NCBI GenBank assembly: GCA_947568835.1
Contig: OX387608.1
Location: 5,804,001-5,868,000, forward strand
Reading direction: 5' to 3'
DNA from: Protonemura montana
Lineage: Eukaryota; Arthropoda; Insecta; Plecoptera; Nemouridae
Length of the DNA: 64,000 nt
Within the stretch, counting starts at the first letter, position 1. Each line of letters begins with the position of its first letter. The notes below the pieces were generated by a model. That model saw only the letters and a list, made by a program, of their open reading frames with translations. It did not search any database and had not been told where the DNA came from. Shown in pieces: positions 1 through 9,654 of the stretch. The position numbers were made by a program, and so were the translations under genes.

Positions 1-823
1 CAAGATGGCGACCTTGGCTTCCAGCTCTCTGTGGCAACCACTATCCAGGCTATTTCCATCCTTGCCATCTCGCCACTGTTAAAATTGTGGTATAATGTAT
101 TGGTAAATTGCAAATTTAGCACCCGTCTCTTAAAAGACAGAAGTGCACACTTTATGGTGTGTTGTTAATGAGCGAAGCCATTTTCTTTTTTTATTGCCTT
201 ATAACTTTTTGAGCTTGCACCCAGAACGTTTTTGCTACCTTAGGCACATTCAATGCTGCAAATTAAATTCAGAGCAAAATTTTGCTATAGGGGCTGTGAC
301 CTCAAGCACCCCTCATACCTTCGAAGAAACAATTACTTGATCATACTTCTTTCGGTGATTTTCAATCACCGAAAAAAATCCTTTATTTTGTGCTGTAAAC
401 ATTTTTCCATGAACTGCAAATTTCAACCAATATTTTTTTTTATGAAAATTATGATGTACCTATACATAATGTAAATCTTGATTGGTTAGCAAACTTTCTG
501 TAAAATGTTTTTGAAAACACAGGGATTTTGCATCAAAATCAAAATGGTCCAACACACAAGCTCACCAAGTGACATTTTTACAGGTAGTGAAATGTGTGCC
601 CGGAGAAAAGAAGACAGTGAGAAAGACAACGCGCCGAAACATCTCAATTCTCGTGATTTCTATAATTTTTTTGACAAGCACACTTCACGACGCCAATTTT
701 CTTCTCCGGTAAGTTGCACACTCTCTCTTTCTCTCATCACCACAATTTTGTTTCCCCTTATTTAGACTCTTATCTCCGATTATCTTTTAAGGGAAACCCC
801 AATCTTACTCATAGTACTCTTAC
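1..823. other. Window edge and intron-like DNA downstream of the 824-888 exon
   Basis: On the minus strand this follows the splice donor of the exon at 824-888, so it is probably intron plus the next exon. A possible next exon is 79-1 on the minus strand: an acceptor (ttttaacag) at about 80-88 is followed by a frame open to the window edge, and its phase fits the leftover AG of the upstream exon. The same stretch partly resembles repeat sequence near 44880-44920, so that exon is doubtful. A fold-back element lies at 600-709. No other coding sequence is supported. Confidence 0.3.
600..709. mobile_element. Fold-back (MITE-like) element, copy 1
   Basis: This 110-bp segment begins and ends with CCGG and is related along its length to the reverse complement of 11859-11963. 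Shared blocks include gccaattttctt next to ccggtaagtt at one end and a central gagaatt/agaaatc block. Similarity continues outward into a CT-rich tract (tctctctttctc). The copy is more decayed than the one at 11859, where the two arms still pair nearly end to end. No reading frame is preserved, so it looks like a non-autonomous element or hairpin-forming repeat. Confidence 0.5.
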
Positions 824-888
824 CTAGCGGACGGTACCAGTATCGACTGGTTGCCGAAAAAGTCGCCACCACCGCCGAGGAGCTCCAT
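824..888 (-). CDS. First coding exon of an unidentified gene running off the left edge
   Basis: On the minus strand an ATG at 888-886 opens a 65-bp frame (MELLGGGGDFFGNQ at its start) that ends in a clean splice donor, GCTAG|gtaagag, with two bases left over. A consensus TATAAAAG lies 39-46 bp upstream of the ATG, which makes this a credible first coding exon with a short 5' UTR. The product is not recognised: the residues are glycine-rich, with no signal peptide or known motif. The rest of the gene would lie at 1-80 and beyond the window. A chance frame is possible, but TATA box, start codon and donor at normal spacing favour a real gene. Confidence 0.45.
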
Positions 889-926
889 TGTTCCGCCCTC
901 TGGGAAATATCTTCGCGTGTACTTTG

Positions 927-934
927 CTTTTATA
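927..934 (-). promoter_or_regulatory. TATA box for the exon at 824-888
   Basis: Reading the minus strand, TATAAAAG sits about 39 bp before the ATG at 888. A TATA box normally lies 25-35 bp before the start of transcription, so transcription would begin around 900-905 with a 5' UTR of about 15 nt. Confidence 0.45.
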
Positions 935-2001
935 CCTCAGCCTGAATCCAGCACTCTCGAAGTAATCCAATTCCAAATGGAATAAATCCCAACGCACGCT
1001 CACATGTCTAATTGGTCGGGCACAGTTCCGTGCGCCATCAGAAAGCTTTGTGATTCGTTTGGATTAGAAGAAGTTGTACAAATGACAGGCCATCAGCAAA
1101 ATAAATGTTTTTCTTGACCTGATGATATCTTTTTTTATAGGAGATAAGCAGATAGTTGTTCTATTTTTGTATGGGTTGATCAAAATCAAAGTAAGGCTTC
1201 TCTTAATTGATGCCTGAAAAGTTCTTTGAAATAATCCATTGAGATTGATTTGATGCTAATTGGTAAATTCCCTCCCTTACCCTTACATATACATCAGATG
1301 CGACCTTACCTTTCCGTGAGTTTGCACGATGAATAGCTGGCGTCAACGTTGGTAAAACTAGAACGCTTGGTAAACCCCGAGAATCAACTCGTGTGCTGCT
1401 CAATAAATCACCATAGTTTTATAAATTCAAGCACTTAATACTTTAATATCACCAATTTGAAGTGGATACTTTAGTGGGTAAGAGGGTAAAAACAAACTAA
1501 CCTGTAAAATGTGAATCTGGTTGTGAAAGATGGAAAAAAATATTTAACGCCTTAGAATATTTTTCAGAGAAGAGATGAATTATAGCTGACAAATAAATTT
1601 TTATTCTCTTTTCGATTACCTGGATGCTATGACGTGGAAACATTTTGACAACTATTAAAATATTAAAAAGCTGAAAAAGCTTTCTCAAAAACATGATGAC
1701 AACAGAGATTTATGAGTTCTAATTTCATTGTGCAAATTTCGCTGAGTTGCTGCAGCATTGGAGCGATTCCTGGGGAAGCAAATCCATTATGAGGTACTAT
1801 CACATCGTTAAACATTTTGCTTTTCATATTTTCTTTTTACGCGTTTTATTGGATAAAAACGAATGCAGAGTACAATTTCCACAACTGTAATACTTATTTA
1901 GTTATGAATAAGACTAAATTACATTAAGCAGTCATGCCAACAATAAAAAATTTGATATTGACCACCTTAAAACAATATATTTTGAAATACCTTATCATGA
2001 G
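935..2001. other. Intergenic stretch, no supported gene
   Basis: This lies between the 3' end of the BBS10-like gene and the TATA-driven exon. A TTTATT at about 1846 reads AATAAA on the minus strand and could serve BBS10 polyadenylation. A short minus frame near 1400-1310 ends at a donor-like AAAG|gtaagg, but its protein is not recognised and no acceptor of convincing quality precedes it. Confidence 0.5.
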
Positions 2002-3525
2002 TCATAAGCACCGTTTCTTAGAGAAAGCCACATGATCACACCTTAGCAAAGCAATAACAGCGCTCAGCGCGTGAACTAAAATCCCTAATCGTAGCGAAAT
2101 TGGTTCTGTGGCCGCCAACGATAGTGAAATTACGTCATCTTTCGGCAGGTTGCAAGGAACTGCCAGAATACCTTGCAAAACTGACTCGAGTACATCCCTG
2201 TCTAAGCAAGAAAATACTTGGGAGATTTTGGTATAAACACCGTATAACTCATTCGGCTCGGATTTTTCAGTAGATATCTTTAGCCGATGCCAGTTAAGTA
2301 GCTCTGCTCTACTGCTAAATTTAGGAACACTGTTGTTAAACTTGTCGAAGGCTACAGTAATACTACGATGCAACGTTCTTTCAAAATGTCCTCCACCTAA
2401 TGTGCACAGATTACTTAGCGTAGGTTCGTTCAATTTCGCCAACAGTTTTAGTGCCGAGTGACAAGTCGAAGAGTATTCGAGCCGCAATTCCTTCGTTGGT
2501 CCACATATAAATAATTGATGAATAGCTGGTAAGTCAATTGAAATGTGTCCTTTACCTAAACTTATATTAACAGTTAAATTTTTGGCTTTTTTACAATCAA
2601 TTTGAGCTCCACACAAAATTTTGCTATTCAAAAAGTGTATTTCTTCCAAAGGAACTCCGTGGATTACTCCAACTTTCTCTTGTCTAAGGTTAAATAATGT
2701 CAAGTCGGATAAGATCTGCGAAGATAACAACAAAACTTCAGGACACGGACCAACTTTTTGAGCTCTTTCATATTTTAGCACCGAACATAATTGGTTGATT
2801 TCACATTTGACATCTGAACCGTCGAATTTACCATCTTCTGCTTCGCTGTCGCTGAAGTCAGCAACGATTAATTTTCTAGGACCTGATTTCTTAATGTTAA
2901 AAACTATTCCGTTGATTGAAAACCCGTTTTTCATGCAAGATTCTTTAACCGTTCGTGAAGCCCCATTTTCGTAACTGCACAGACTTGAAAAATCTTTGTA
3001 TAGCGTTGAGATCTTCGACGGATTGCCTCCACAGGTACAAGCTAATGAAATAGAAATCCATTCGTGAAAAAAATTTGCCAGAAACAGACCAACGGTAGCA
3101 GTAAACCTGGTGTAAAAATATGTACGCAAAACGTTTAAAAACAGGCACCCGTTGGTAGACTCGTAATTTAGCTCACTTTTAACTGTCAACTGCGCCAACC
3201 CAGAATGTAAAACTCCGAGCTGTCTACAAATACGACTCTTGTCCTTCACGTCTTTCAGACATTTCAAAAGTGCAGCCGTCGTAAAAACAAAACTTTTTAC
3301 TCCGTCACCCAGCGATTCGTTGACTGTCTCTGAGCACCGTACGATCATCTTCATGAACGGCGTGTCCCCTTCAGCATAGACTGCCTTCAAGATGCTGATG
3401 CCACTCCGGGTGATCGCCATCTGCCCGGTAACGTTCTGGCTGAGAACCGCCCGGCCTCGTGGACCAAACGCCGTGCTCAGCAGCCGGTTCAGTTGGTCCA
3501 ATCGGTCCCAGTCAATGGCGGCCAT
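2002..3525 (-). CDS. BBS10: BBS10-like chaperonin, single exon
   Basis: This intronless 507-residue protein belongs to the CCT/TRiC-related group II chaperonin family. In vertebrates BBS10 works with BBS6 and BBS12 to help assemble the BBSome, the cargo coat of primary cilia. The N-terminus carries the family's GP(R)GR block (residues 21-24) and a GDGVKSF block (73-79) where true CCT subunits have the GDGTT nucleotide motif, so ATPase residues are partly degenerate as in BBS10. A later FICGPTKEL segment, a LGGGHFE block and a basic C-terminal tail (FSKKRCL) follow the BBS10 order. The start is the first ATG, and GCAATGGC is a good context. MKKS/BBS6 is the main alternative, but the N-terminal blocks fit BBS10 better. 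The human protein is longer (about 720 residues). Confidence 0.72.
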   Translation of the reverse strand: MAAIDWDRLDQLNRLLSTAFGPRGRAVLSQNVTGQMAITRSGISILKAVYAEGDTPFMKMIVRCSETVNESLGDGVKSFVFTTAALLKCLKDVKDKSRICRQLGVLHSGLAQLTVKSELNYESTNGCLFLNVLRTYFYTRFTATVGLFLANFFHEWISISLACTCGGNPSKISTLYKDFSSLCSYENGASRTVKESCMKNGFSINGIVFNIKKSGPRKLIVADFSDSEAEDGKFDGSDVKCEINQLCSVLKYERAQKVGPCPEVLLLSSQILSDLTLFNLRQEKVGVIHGVPLEEIHFLNSKILCGAQIDCKKAKNLTVNISLGKGHISIDLPAIHQLFICGPTKELRLEYSSTCHSALKLLAKLNEPTLSNLCTLGGGHFERTLHRSITVAFDKFNNSVPKFSSRAELLNWHRLKISTEKSEPNELYGVYTKISQVFSCLDRDVLESVLQGILAVPCNLPKDDVISLSLAATEPISLRLGILVHALSAVIALLRCDHVAFSKKRCL

Positions 3526-4244
3526 TGCGTTCGGCTGTGCCGTCTTTCAGATGGAACGCCGGGCGGTATCGAATGCTCCCATCGGCTGCTGTGTAGCGCA
3601 AGGCGGGGTTTGGTGACGTATTGTTACGGTTGCCTAGCGATGTGTACCTGGAAAATTAATGTTTCGTGTTGATTTTTTGTTGTGACTCGTGTTACAGAAG
3701 AGGACTTTGGTCGCTGGTGTTATTTTCTGTTTAGTATTGAGCGATACGGTGGTTTTAGGGCTTTGTTGCTTGATGTGGGTTGAAAGGCTCAAGTTAACTG
3801 CTGGAATTTTTGGATCACATCTAAATCAGGTGTCTTTTTGAGATGAAAATCTCTTCTCATTTCAGTAGAGATATGGAGAGTGAAAGAGTTTTGGCCCTTC
3901 TCGTACATAAATCCCGCATCCAATACTGGAGGTGGCGGTAAAAGTTTAAAAATGCTCGACGTGAACTAGTGGGGAAAAATTTCTATCACCAAAGATTTTT
4001 AGATGAAAGTACTTTTTAATTGACAGATATCACTCATTTTTGTGTGCATATTAGCGTTGAGTGTGAACATACGCTTAACGATATTAGTAATAAAACTGTT
4101 TCTCTCAGTTCTAGAATCAGTCTAACAAAAGTGTCCATCTATAATCATATTTTATTTTGAACACTTTTTGCTTCTCACCCTCTTAAAAGTTTGTTCGGTT
4201 ACAGCATAGATGAGCAATTTAATCACAGGCAACTGTTTAGATGG
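3526..4244. other. Intergenic, BBS10 promoter side and TipE-like 3' UTR
   Basis: No coding frame is supported. The part next to 3525 should hold the BBS10 promoter; no TATA box is evident. A TTTATT near 4150 reads AATAAA on the minus strand about 95 nt after the TipE-like stop codon and is a good polyadenylation signal for that gene. Confidence 0.5.
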
Positions 4245-5180
4245 CTATAGAACTTTATAAATTTTTACATCGTTGATGCCGCTTTCGATCTCTTGCTCAG
4301 TTGTTCGCGTAGCACTCTTTGAGCACACAACACTTTTAGCACTGGTGTCATCATTCGGGCAAGCAACTGTCCCACTCTCTCCCAGCGCAGGCTCTTGATT
4401 GGCATTCAAATATAGAGATATTCTACAATTATTTTCTATCATTTTATTTTCGTATGACATTCTGTTTACCACTTCGACTGGCGGTTCTTTTGGAATGAAT
4501 TGGAAGAACCTTCTCCGGTGAATGTGTATGCAAGAGGAGAAGCAAACAAAGAACGGTATCGTGGAAAGTGCAAACACGTAAGAGTAGTTCTGTGACGGAC
4601 GACCAGTCTCCGGTATTGCCATAAGACTGTTACTATCGTTGTTTATTCGACACAAAAATTTGCGATCAAACTGTGAAAACTCGTGGAAAAATTTGGAGCA
4701 CGACACTCGAGGCTCGTAGCCAAAGCCAAGCGTGTTTACGAACAACGGTATTTCTAGGCTAGAGTTTGAAATGTTCATGTCACTTGCATGTTCTATTTGA
4801 TCACTTGAATTTGAAAGCAAGGTGTATTCTGACAGAGAATCAAGTAGAGAATAATTAACGTAGACGTGAACGCAACTGAAGAGTGTAGCTGTTGCGCTCT
4901 GACGACAAGAGGACCAACTACAATTGGAAGTCCCACGAAACGTTTCCACTTTCGCAGTACCGCACACGGCTGGTAACAGTTGAAGGCTCAGACTGAACGA
5001 CATGGGATCAATAAACATTGACAATGCTAAGATGGACAGGATAAAACTCAACAACGCCAGAACGACGCAGATAAAACCTTCGAGCTCTTTGATTTGAGCC
5101 ACACGCTTGTCCAAACGCATTCCATAATAGATCTTTCGTAGAAAACGTTTAAAGGCCGCAATTAAATTACTACGATACAT
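4245..5180 (-). CDS. TipE-family sodium-channel auxiliary subunit, single exon
   Basis: TipE and its TEH paralogues are two-pass membrane proteins that associate with the insect voltage-gated sodium channel Para and change its current size and gating. This 311-residue protein has the layout expected: a short basic cytoplasmic N-terminus, membrane segment 1 at about 35-57, a large extracellular loop, membrane segment 2 at about 199-219, then a cytoplasmic tail beginning HRRRFF. The loop contains the family signature NCSWSSCR (87-93) followed by a cysteine (FSCVHVYV), further cysteines and several N-glycosylation sites (NYS, NSS, NIS, NDS). It is intronless here. I cannot say which family member (TipE or TEH1-4) it is. 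A downstream AATAAA supports the 3' end. Confidence 0.85.
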   Translation of the reverse strand: MYRSNLIAAFKRFLRKIYYGMRLDKRVAQIKELEGFICVVLALLSFILSILALSMFIDPMSFSLSLQLLPAVCGTAKVETFRGTSNCSWSSCRQSATATLFSCVHVYVNYSLLDSLSEYTLLSNSSDQIEHASDMNISNSSLEIPLFVNTLGFGYEPRVSCSKFFHEFSQFDRKFLCRINNDSNSLMAIPETGRPSQNYSYVFALSTIPFFVCFSSCIHIHRRRFFQFIPKEPPVEVVNRMSYENKMIENNCRISLYLNANQEPALGESGTVACPNDDTSAKSVVCSKSATRTTEQEIESGINDVKIYKVL

Positions 5181-5451
5181 TTAACTGTGTGCTTTGCAAC
5201 TTGTTTGTTGGTTTTGACCACAGATCAATAACTACATGATGCAACATTCACTGTATTGCTTGCTTCAAAGGATATTGCATGAGCTACAACAATATGTGCA
5301 TGACAGGTGACAGATATCAATCAGATTGCATTTATATATTAGTGATTTCTAAAAATGATACCACACGTGATTCTAGATGTAATGCAACTCGAAGGTATTA
5401 TCGGAATAATTTTAAATTATGAAATTCTGGTAAAGCATAGTAAGCAGAATT

Positions 5452-7458
5452 TTATGTGTTTAGATGATACATATTCACAATTAAGCTATGACAACTTTGT
5501 CTCGATGCACCTGAGCCCACTGAGTATACTCTGAGGTAGACACAGCAAATAATACGCAATTGCAGCTTTCTCTGAGAAATCAGCATCAATTTTGGGAGAC
5601 CACAATATATGGATAGTATGTGAATGAACCAAGTTTTTTAAGGTGATGTTGCTTGCAGGTCATTTTGAGCCAAACAGTATCAATATAAATTGTGTTGTTA
5701 CCCTTCATCGTAGAGACTGCAATAAGGTACTGAGAAATCCTTTAAGTACTTCCAGATGAACTCGTAGTCCCAGTCGAGAAGAGGACTGACACGCATTACC
5801 TGGGGCCAGCTTTCATCTGTCATCTAAAAAAATTAAAGCGATGAATAAATGCTTCGATTTTGTTAACATTTCATTCTACTATCTCAACTTCTAGATCGTA
5901 AATAGGGTGTATTGGCTTTGCCAGCCTTCATTAATAATTTACATGACTTTAGCTAGTTGGGACAGGAATTGATCAAGTGATAAAGATAATTACCATTTGT
6001 AAAATAATCAATTGGTTGGCTAGGGCAAATTTAATTTACCTGCATGCTGTTTAAGCCTTCCGAAAAAGGATCTGTTCTCCGTGTCCCCATCAGGACTGCT
6101 TTCAAACGTGGGTTCTCTTTCAAAATAACCCCGAGTGCATTTTTTATTGGGCCTGGCACAGTAGTGAGAGCCAAATCATACCTGTGCAGAAGTTTTTGGT
6201 TGTTATCAAAAGGCAGACAATTACTTTGGCAGAATTTTAACTTTAAAATAGCAAAATAATTGTTCATGCCTGCTGACAGACTCGCTGATAAACTTTTCGA
6301 CTTCCATGAATGGATTTTGACTCTGTATGTAAACCGCTTGAAGTCTCTCCCTCGAATGTGGGAATTTCTTATGGAAAACTGCTTGCGCCATGTGCAATAA
6401 GACCGTGCAATCTTTGCCACCATTGAAACTTAAAAATATCTGTGATACATCATACCTATCACAACATTCTTCTAGAACCTGGAAATGAAGTAATGCAACA
6501 TTTATGTTTGCTGGAAAAGTAGACATCAGCAGTAGGTAAGCTTGTAAATTATTCTCAGAATTTACACGATGTATCAATGACGTACTTGTATGGCTTTTCG
6601 AATATCTTTCACGTACTTCCCGCCTGTCATAGACTTGGCCAGAGTGTACAATGGTTCCATGCCACTTTCCTCTGGCAGACTAACAACTGAGTCCGCTGGC
6701 AGTTTTCTACGTAGAAACTTTTCAGCATCTTCAGCTTGATCTTTAGAAGTAGATTCAATCGTTAGTTTGGTCTTGTAGAAGTCGCTACTTAAGCAAGGAT
6801 ACGAGCCAAATATCACAGAATTCTTGTATTTCTCTACAGCGGTATTTAAGACACTGACTATTTCGACCTCCTGACGTTGCAAGTACAGCTGCCGAGTGTA
6901 AAATGTACATGTTGCCGTTTTTTTAAGGAGTTTTTCAATAGAAAGAAAATTATGTTCAAAGTATTCTGGGATTCCTGGGAAGAGGTAAACATTGTTAACC
7001 TGAACCACAGGAAATGAGACTGTGGTAGGATCGTTAATTTCTGATGCAACATAGATTAGTTTGCTAGATATTGGTAGATGCGCAAGCTTGAGAGCTGGGT
7101 TAGCTGCTATGTCTGTGCAGCTTTTTCCTGGGTAAAATCTTTGCAAAAGTAGTGCCATTTCAGTGTTAAGAACTACATTTTCTCCGAAAGCCTTGGCTAC
7201 ACCCATGTACGTCACATCGTCATGAGTTGGTCCAATCCCTCCGCTAGTTATCACAAGCATATACTTTTTGGAGAAACTCGCCACTTCTTCAGCAATTTCG
7301 TCAATATCGTCTGATACAACTACTATTTTGCAAACCTTTATCCCTATTGCATGGAGACGTTTGGTTAGGAAGCTAGAATTTGTATCGATTATTTGACCTT
7401 TCAGTATTTCATCTCCTATCATTATTATACCAGCTGAATAAAACCCATCAGTAGACAT
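5452..7458 (-). CDS. FLAD1: FAD synthase (FMN adenylyltransferase), five exons
   Basis: FLAD1 transfers AMP from ATP to FMN to make FAD. Exons on the minus strand: 7458-6586, 6478-6270, 6181-6040, 5823-5702 and 5530-5452; they join in phase to 474 residues. Residues 1-291 form the molybdopterin-binding-like domain (SGGIGPTHDD at 72-81), which in animals is linked to FAD hydrolysis. Residues 292-474 are the PAPS-reductase-like catalytic domain with FNGGKDCT (309-316) and MGTRRTDP (392-399). The intron after 6270 uses a GC donor (CAG|gcatga); no GT donor nearby keeps the frame. The last exon is short and the C-terminus after YDEG is divergent (VYSVGS matches the usual YTSLGS region, the tail does not), so the final exon is the least certain part. 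The human protein ends somewhat later. Confidence 0.88.
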
Positions 7459-7901
7459 TTTTATCTAATTGAGTAGAACTTCCACGGTAACAACTTCACC
7501 AAAATATCTTAAAAGGCTACACAATTTGGTCCACAGATTGTGAAGTGGACAGCAGCAAAGGACTTTAAAAGGTTAAAGTTCAATGCAAGTTTGCTAGACA
7601 AATAATTTGCTCCTAACCTGCACAAGATTTGATAGCTGAGCTCGGAATTTGATGAGATTCGAATGCCAAAAATGCGATTCAATTTACTTACAAGCAGCAA
7701 ATTGATTTCCCCGAAATAAAAAATATCCGCTGTACTGTCAATGTCATTAATCTGTTGTTTACATTTTCTGACAGCTGAATCTTTGGTGGGGGAAGAAGAA
7801 ACTATCAACGCGGTACATACGAATTGTTACTGGCTTTTTATTTCCAAATTAAATCTCACAATATTCAGTAATTATAAATAAAAAAATCTCAACAGTCACA
7901 T
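7459..7901. other. Intergenic, FLAD1 5' side
   Basis: A 99-codon minus frame (7808-7509) sits here, but its protein is not recognised and it has no splice or composition support, so it is not called. A TTTATT at about 7837 reads AATAAA on the minus strand some 60 nt after the next gene's stop and is a likely polyadenylation signal for it. Confidence 0.45.
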
Positions 7902-8396
7902 TTAGATTACATCCATAGGGCACTCCTCTGTCTCAACATCTGCTGGCTCGTCAACATGTTCTGTAGATGCTTGATCAGTTTTAGACTTTTTGGATTTGGT
8001 TGCTGGTGTCTTTTCTAGCATCTGTTCTTGCAATTCCAGAAGCTCACTATCTTCCTGTTGAATTTCCGTCAGGAGCTGCAATCAATGGAATTAGGTTTGG
8101 GTTAGAATAAAATCCCCAAATGCAGTTTGTTGTCAATAGTTAACAAAAGTTTAACCATAGAATAGTGATATCATTATTCTATTTTGTAACAGTAAACAAA
8201 AATATGCCAGTTAAATCAAGTAACGTAAAAGGCAAATAATTTTTCTTACCTTCTTCATTCTTCTCGTAAGGATTTTAGGTTTGTTATTCCCTCGTCTATT
8301 ACCTATTCCTGGTTTAACAATAGCACCTTGTTGAATTTGTACGCTCTTCCACTGTTCCTTTAATTTCTTTGATTTCTTTCGTTGATTGTAGCCCAT
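7902..8396 (-). CDS. C11orf98-like basic nucleolar protein, two exons
   Basis: Exons on the minus strand are 8396-8250 and 8075-7902, joined in phase 0 to 106 residues. The N-terminal half is very basic (NQRKKSKKLKEQWK; NKPKILTRRMKKLL), followed by an acidic, glutamine-rich helix and an acidic C-terminus ending ETEECPMDVI. The order basic head, GAIV..G turn, RRMKKLLTEIQ helix and short acidic tail resembles vertebrate C11orf98, a small nucleolar protein of poorly known function. A splice acceptor (tttaatttcag) lies just before the ATG, so a non-coding first exon should exist upstream. A two-exon gene is well supported by the donor ATGAAGAAG|gtaaga and acceptor tgattgcag; the family assignment is an inference from overall pattern. 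Confidence 0.6.
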
Positions 8397-8459
8397 TGTC
8401 AGCACTGAAATTAAAATTTAAGATCTATGAATCCACCACATCATTAAATACCATATTTA

Positions 8460-8655
8460 TCTCAAAATAAAGATGGTTGTTGCAAGTTTTTTGTTTTTTT
8501 TGGTGATTCCACACGGGAGCTGAAACCAGCAAGCAAAGGATGGAAAGGAAGCTTGACTGGGAAAATGTGCAACCAAACTGGGATACATACCCGGGACCTC
8601 CCAATTGCCGGTCGGGTGCTCTACCACCAGAGCTATCCGGGAACACAGATGATAC
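8460..8655 (-). mobile_element. tRNA-derived SINE, family A, copy 1
   Basis: Read on the minus strand this starts with a tRNA-like head: an A-box-like segment (TAGCTCTGGTGGTAGAGCA), the block ACCGGCAATTGGGAGGTCC and a B-box-like region, followed by GTTTGCACATTTT and an unrelated body containing GCTGGTTTCAGCTCCC and ending in AATCACCA plus A-rich DNA. The copy at 9043-9205 has the same order on the plus strand. A functional tRNA gene is unlikely because of mismatches and the shared non-tRNA tail. Confidence 0.75.
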
Positions 8656-8656
8656 T

Positions 8657-8825
8657 ATTAGGATGAAATCTTATTTTAAATTGCAAACGCTTGTAATGCG
8701 CAGGGTATTTTATTATTATCAACACTATAACCGTCTCAAAAATCGATGCCCAAACGGGCACACGAACCTGGATCTCCACCTTTCGCGGGTGTTGCTCTGA
8801 ACCATTGAGCTATTTGGACACCGGT
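8657..8825 (-). mobile_element. tRNA-derived SINE, family B, longest copy
   Basis: On the minus strand: GTGTCCAAATAGCTCAATGG (A-box side), AACACCCGCGAAAGG, a B-box-like GGTTCGTGTGCCC, then TTTGGGCATCGATTTTTGAG, a TAATAATAA stretch and a terminal AAGCGTTTGCAATTTAAA. Fragments of the same order occur at 8839-8912, 21790-21985, 35255-35462, 52753-52885 and 62180-62312. The head is tRNA-like and the tail is shared, so this is a SINE. Confidence 0.75.
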
Positions 8826-8838
8826 TGAAATAGAGAAA

Positions 8839-8912
8839 CTATTTGGACCCCGTTTAGGCATCGAATTTTTGATTTTTGAGACGGTTATAGTGTTGATAAT
8901 AATAAAAAAAAA
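8839..8912 (+). mobile_element. SINE family B fragment in inverted orientation
   Basis: The segment repeats the middle of family B (catcgaatttttgatttttgag, then acggttatagtgttgataat) in the orientation opposite to the copy at 8657-8825. Together the two form an inverted repeat with arms of about 60 bp centred near 8805, which could form a hairpin in transcripts crossing it. Confidence 0.65.
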
Positions 8913-9042
8913 CAGATGATACTGTCCTGTGGCCATTGAATTAGCATCTCATCATAGAGTTGCTAAAAACTTGACAATATGAGTAGCCTTGGCCTCTTTC
9001 CCCCTTGAGGGGATCCCTTATCCCATTTTGTGAAACTGGAAT

Positions 9043-9205
9043 CTGTGTGTCTGGACAGCCCAGTTGGTAGAGCACCTGACCGGCAATTGGGAGGTCCTGG
9101 GTTCGTGTCCCAGTTTGGTCGCACATTTTTTCAGTCTAGCTCCCCTTCCATACTTTGCTAGCTGGTTTCAGCTCCCCAATGAAATCACCAGAAAATCCGA
9201 AAAAC
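9043..9205 (+). mobile_element. tRNA-derived SINE, family A, copy 2
   Basis: The head reads CAGTTGGTAGAGCACCTGAC, then ACCGGCAATTGGGAGGTCC and a near-consensus B box GGTTCGTGTCCC, followed by TTTGGTCGCACATTTTTTC and the family tail GCTGGTTTCAGCTCCC and AATCACCAGAAAA. It is the better preserved of the two family A copies and points toward the other one. Confidence 0.78.
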
Positions 9206-9654
9206 CCTGAACACTGTACTTAAATAGGTGGCACCTGAAATGCATTTTTTTTTATAATTAAATTCTACCACATTAATAAATTATATATATATAAATAACC
9301 ACAATAATAACACAATATATGTACAAATCTGACCCATTTGATTCGATTTCACAACTAGTTAGTGAGTCGTTAAATCATAGACAATTGGTAGTTATGTTTA
9401 TAATCCCCCCAGAGATTTAATTTTTTCCCCATTTTTTATAAATTACTTTTGCACTTTGTAACCTATATCCATTTGTTACATTTAAAACTACGACACTGGT
9501 TTGCGAAATGGTAACACATTTCAAATTTTGGATGAGTACCCCAAAGCCCAGATTTATGTAGCTAAGATGGTTCAATATCGCCCTAGTTAAAAGTTAGCTT
9601 ACAATTATTAATACGATAATCTAATTTTTTTTCTATATACAATCTTCAACTTTT
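9206..9654. other. AT-rich intergenic stretch
   Basis: This holds a short TA microsatellite near 9285 and no supported gene. If the frame at 9655-9867 is a last exon, its acceptor and upstream intron would lie at the right end of this stretch. Confidence 0.5.

Noticed and set aside
1310..1403. Minus frame ending at an AAAG|gtaagg donor
   Set aside because: No convincing acceptor or product, and it lies beyond the BBS10 stop.
7509..7808. 99-codon minus frame upstream of FLAD1
   Set aside because: Unrecognised and unsupported; sits in the expected 3' UTR/promoter region between two genes.
8211..9126. Several frames overlapping the SINE cluster
   Set aside because: They come from the repeat sequences themselves, except the first exon of the C11orf98-like gene, which is listed.
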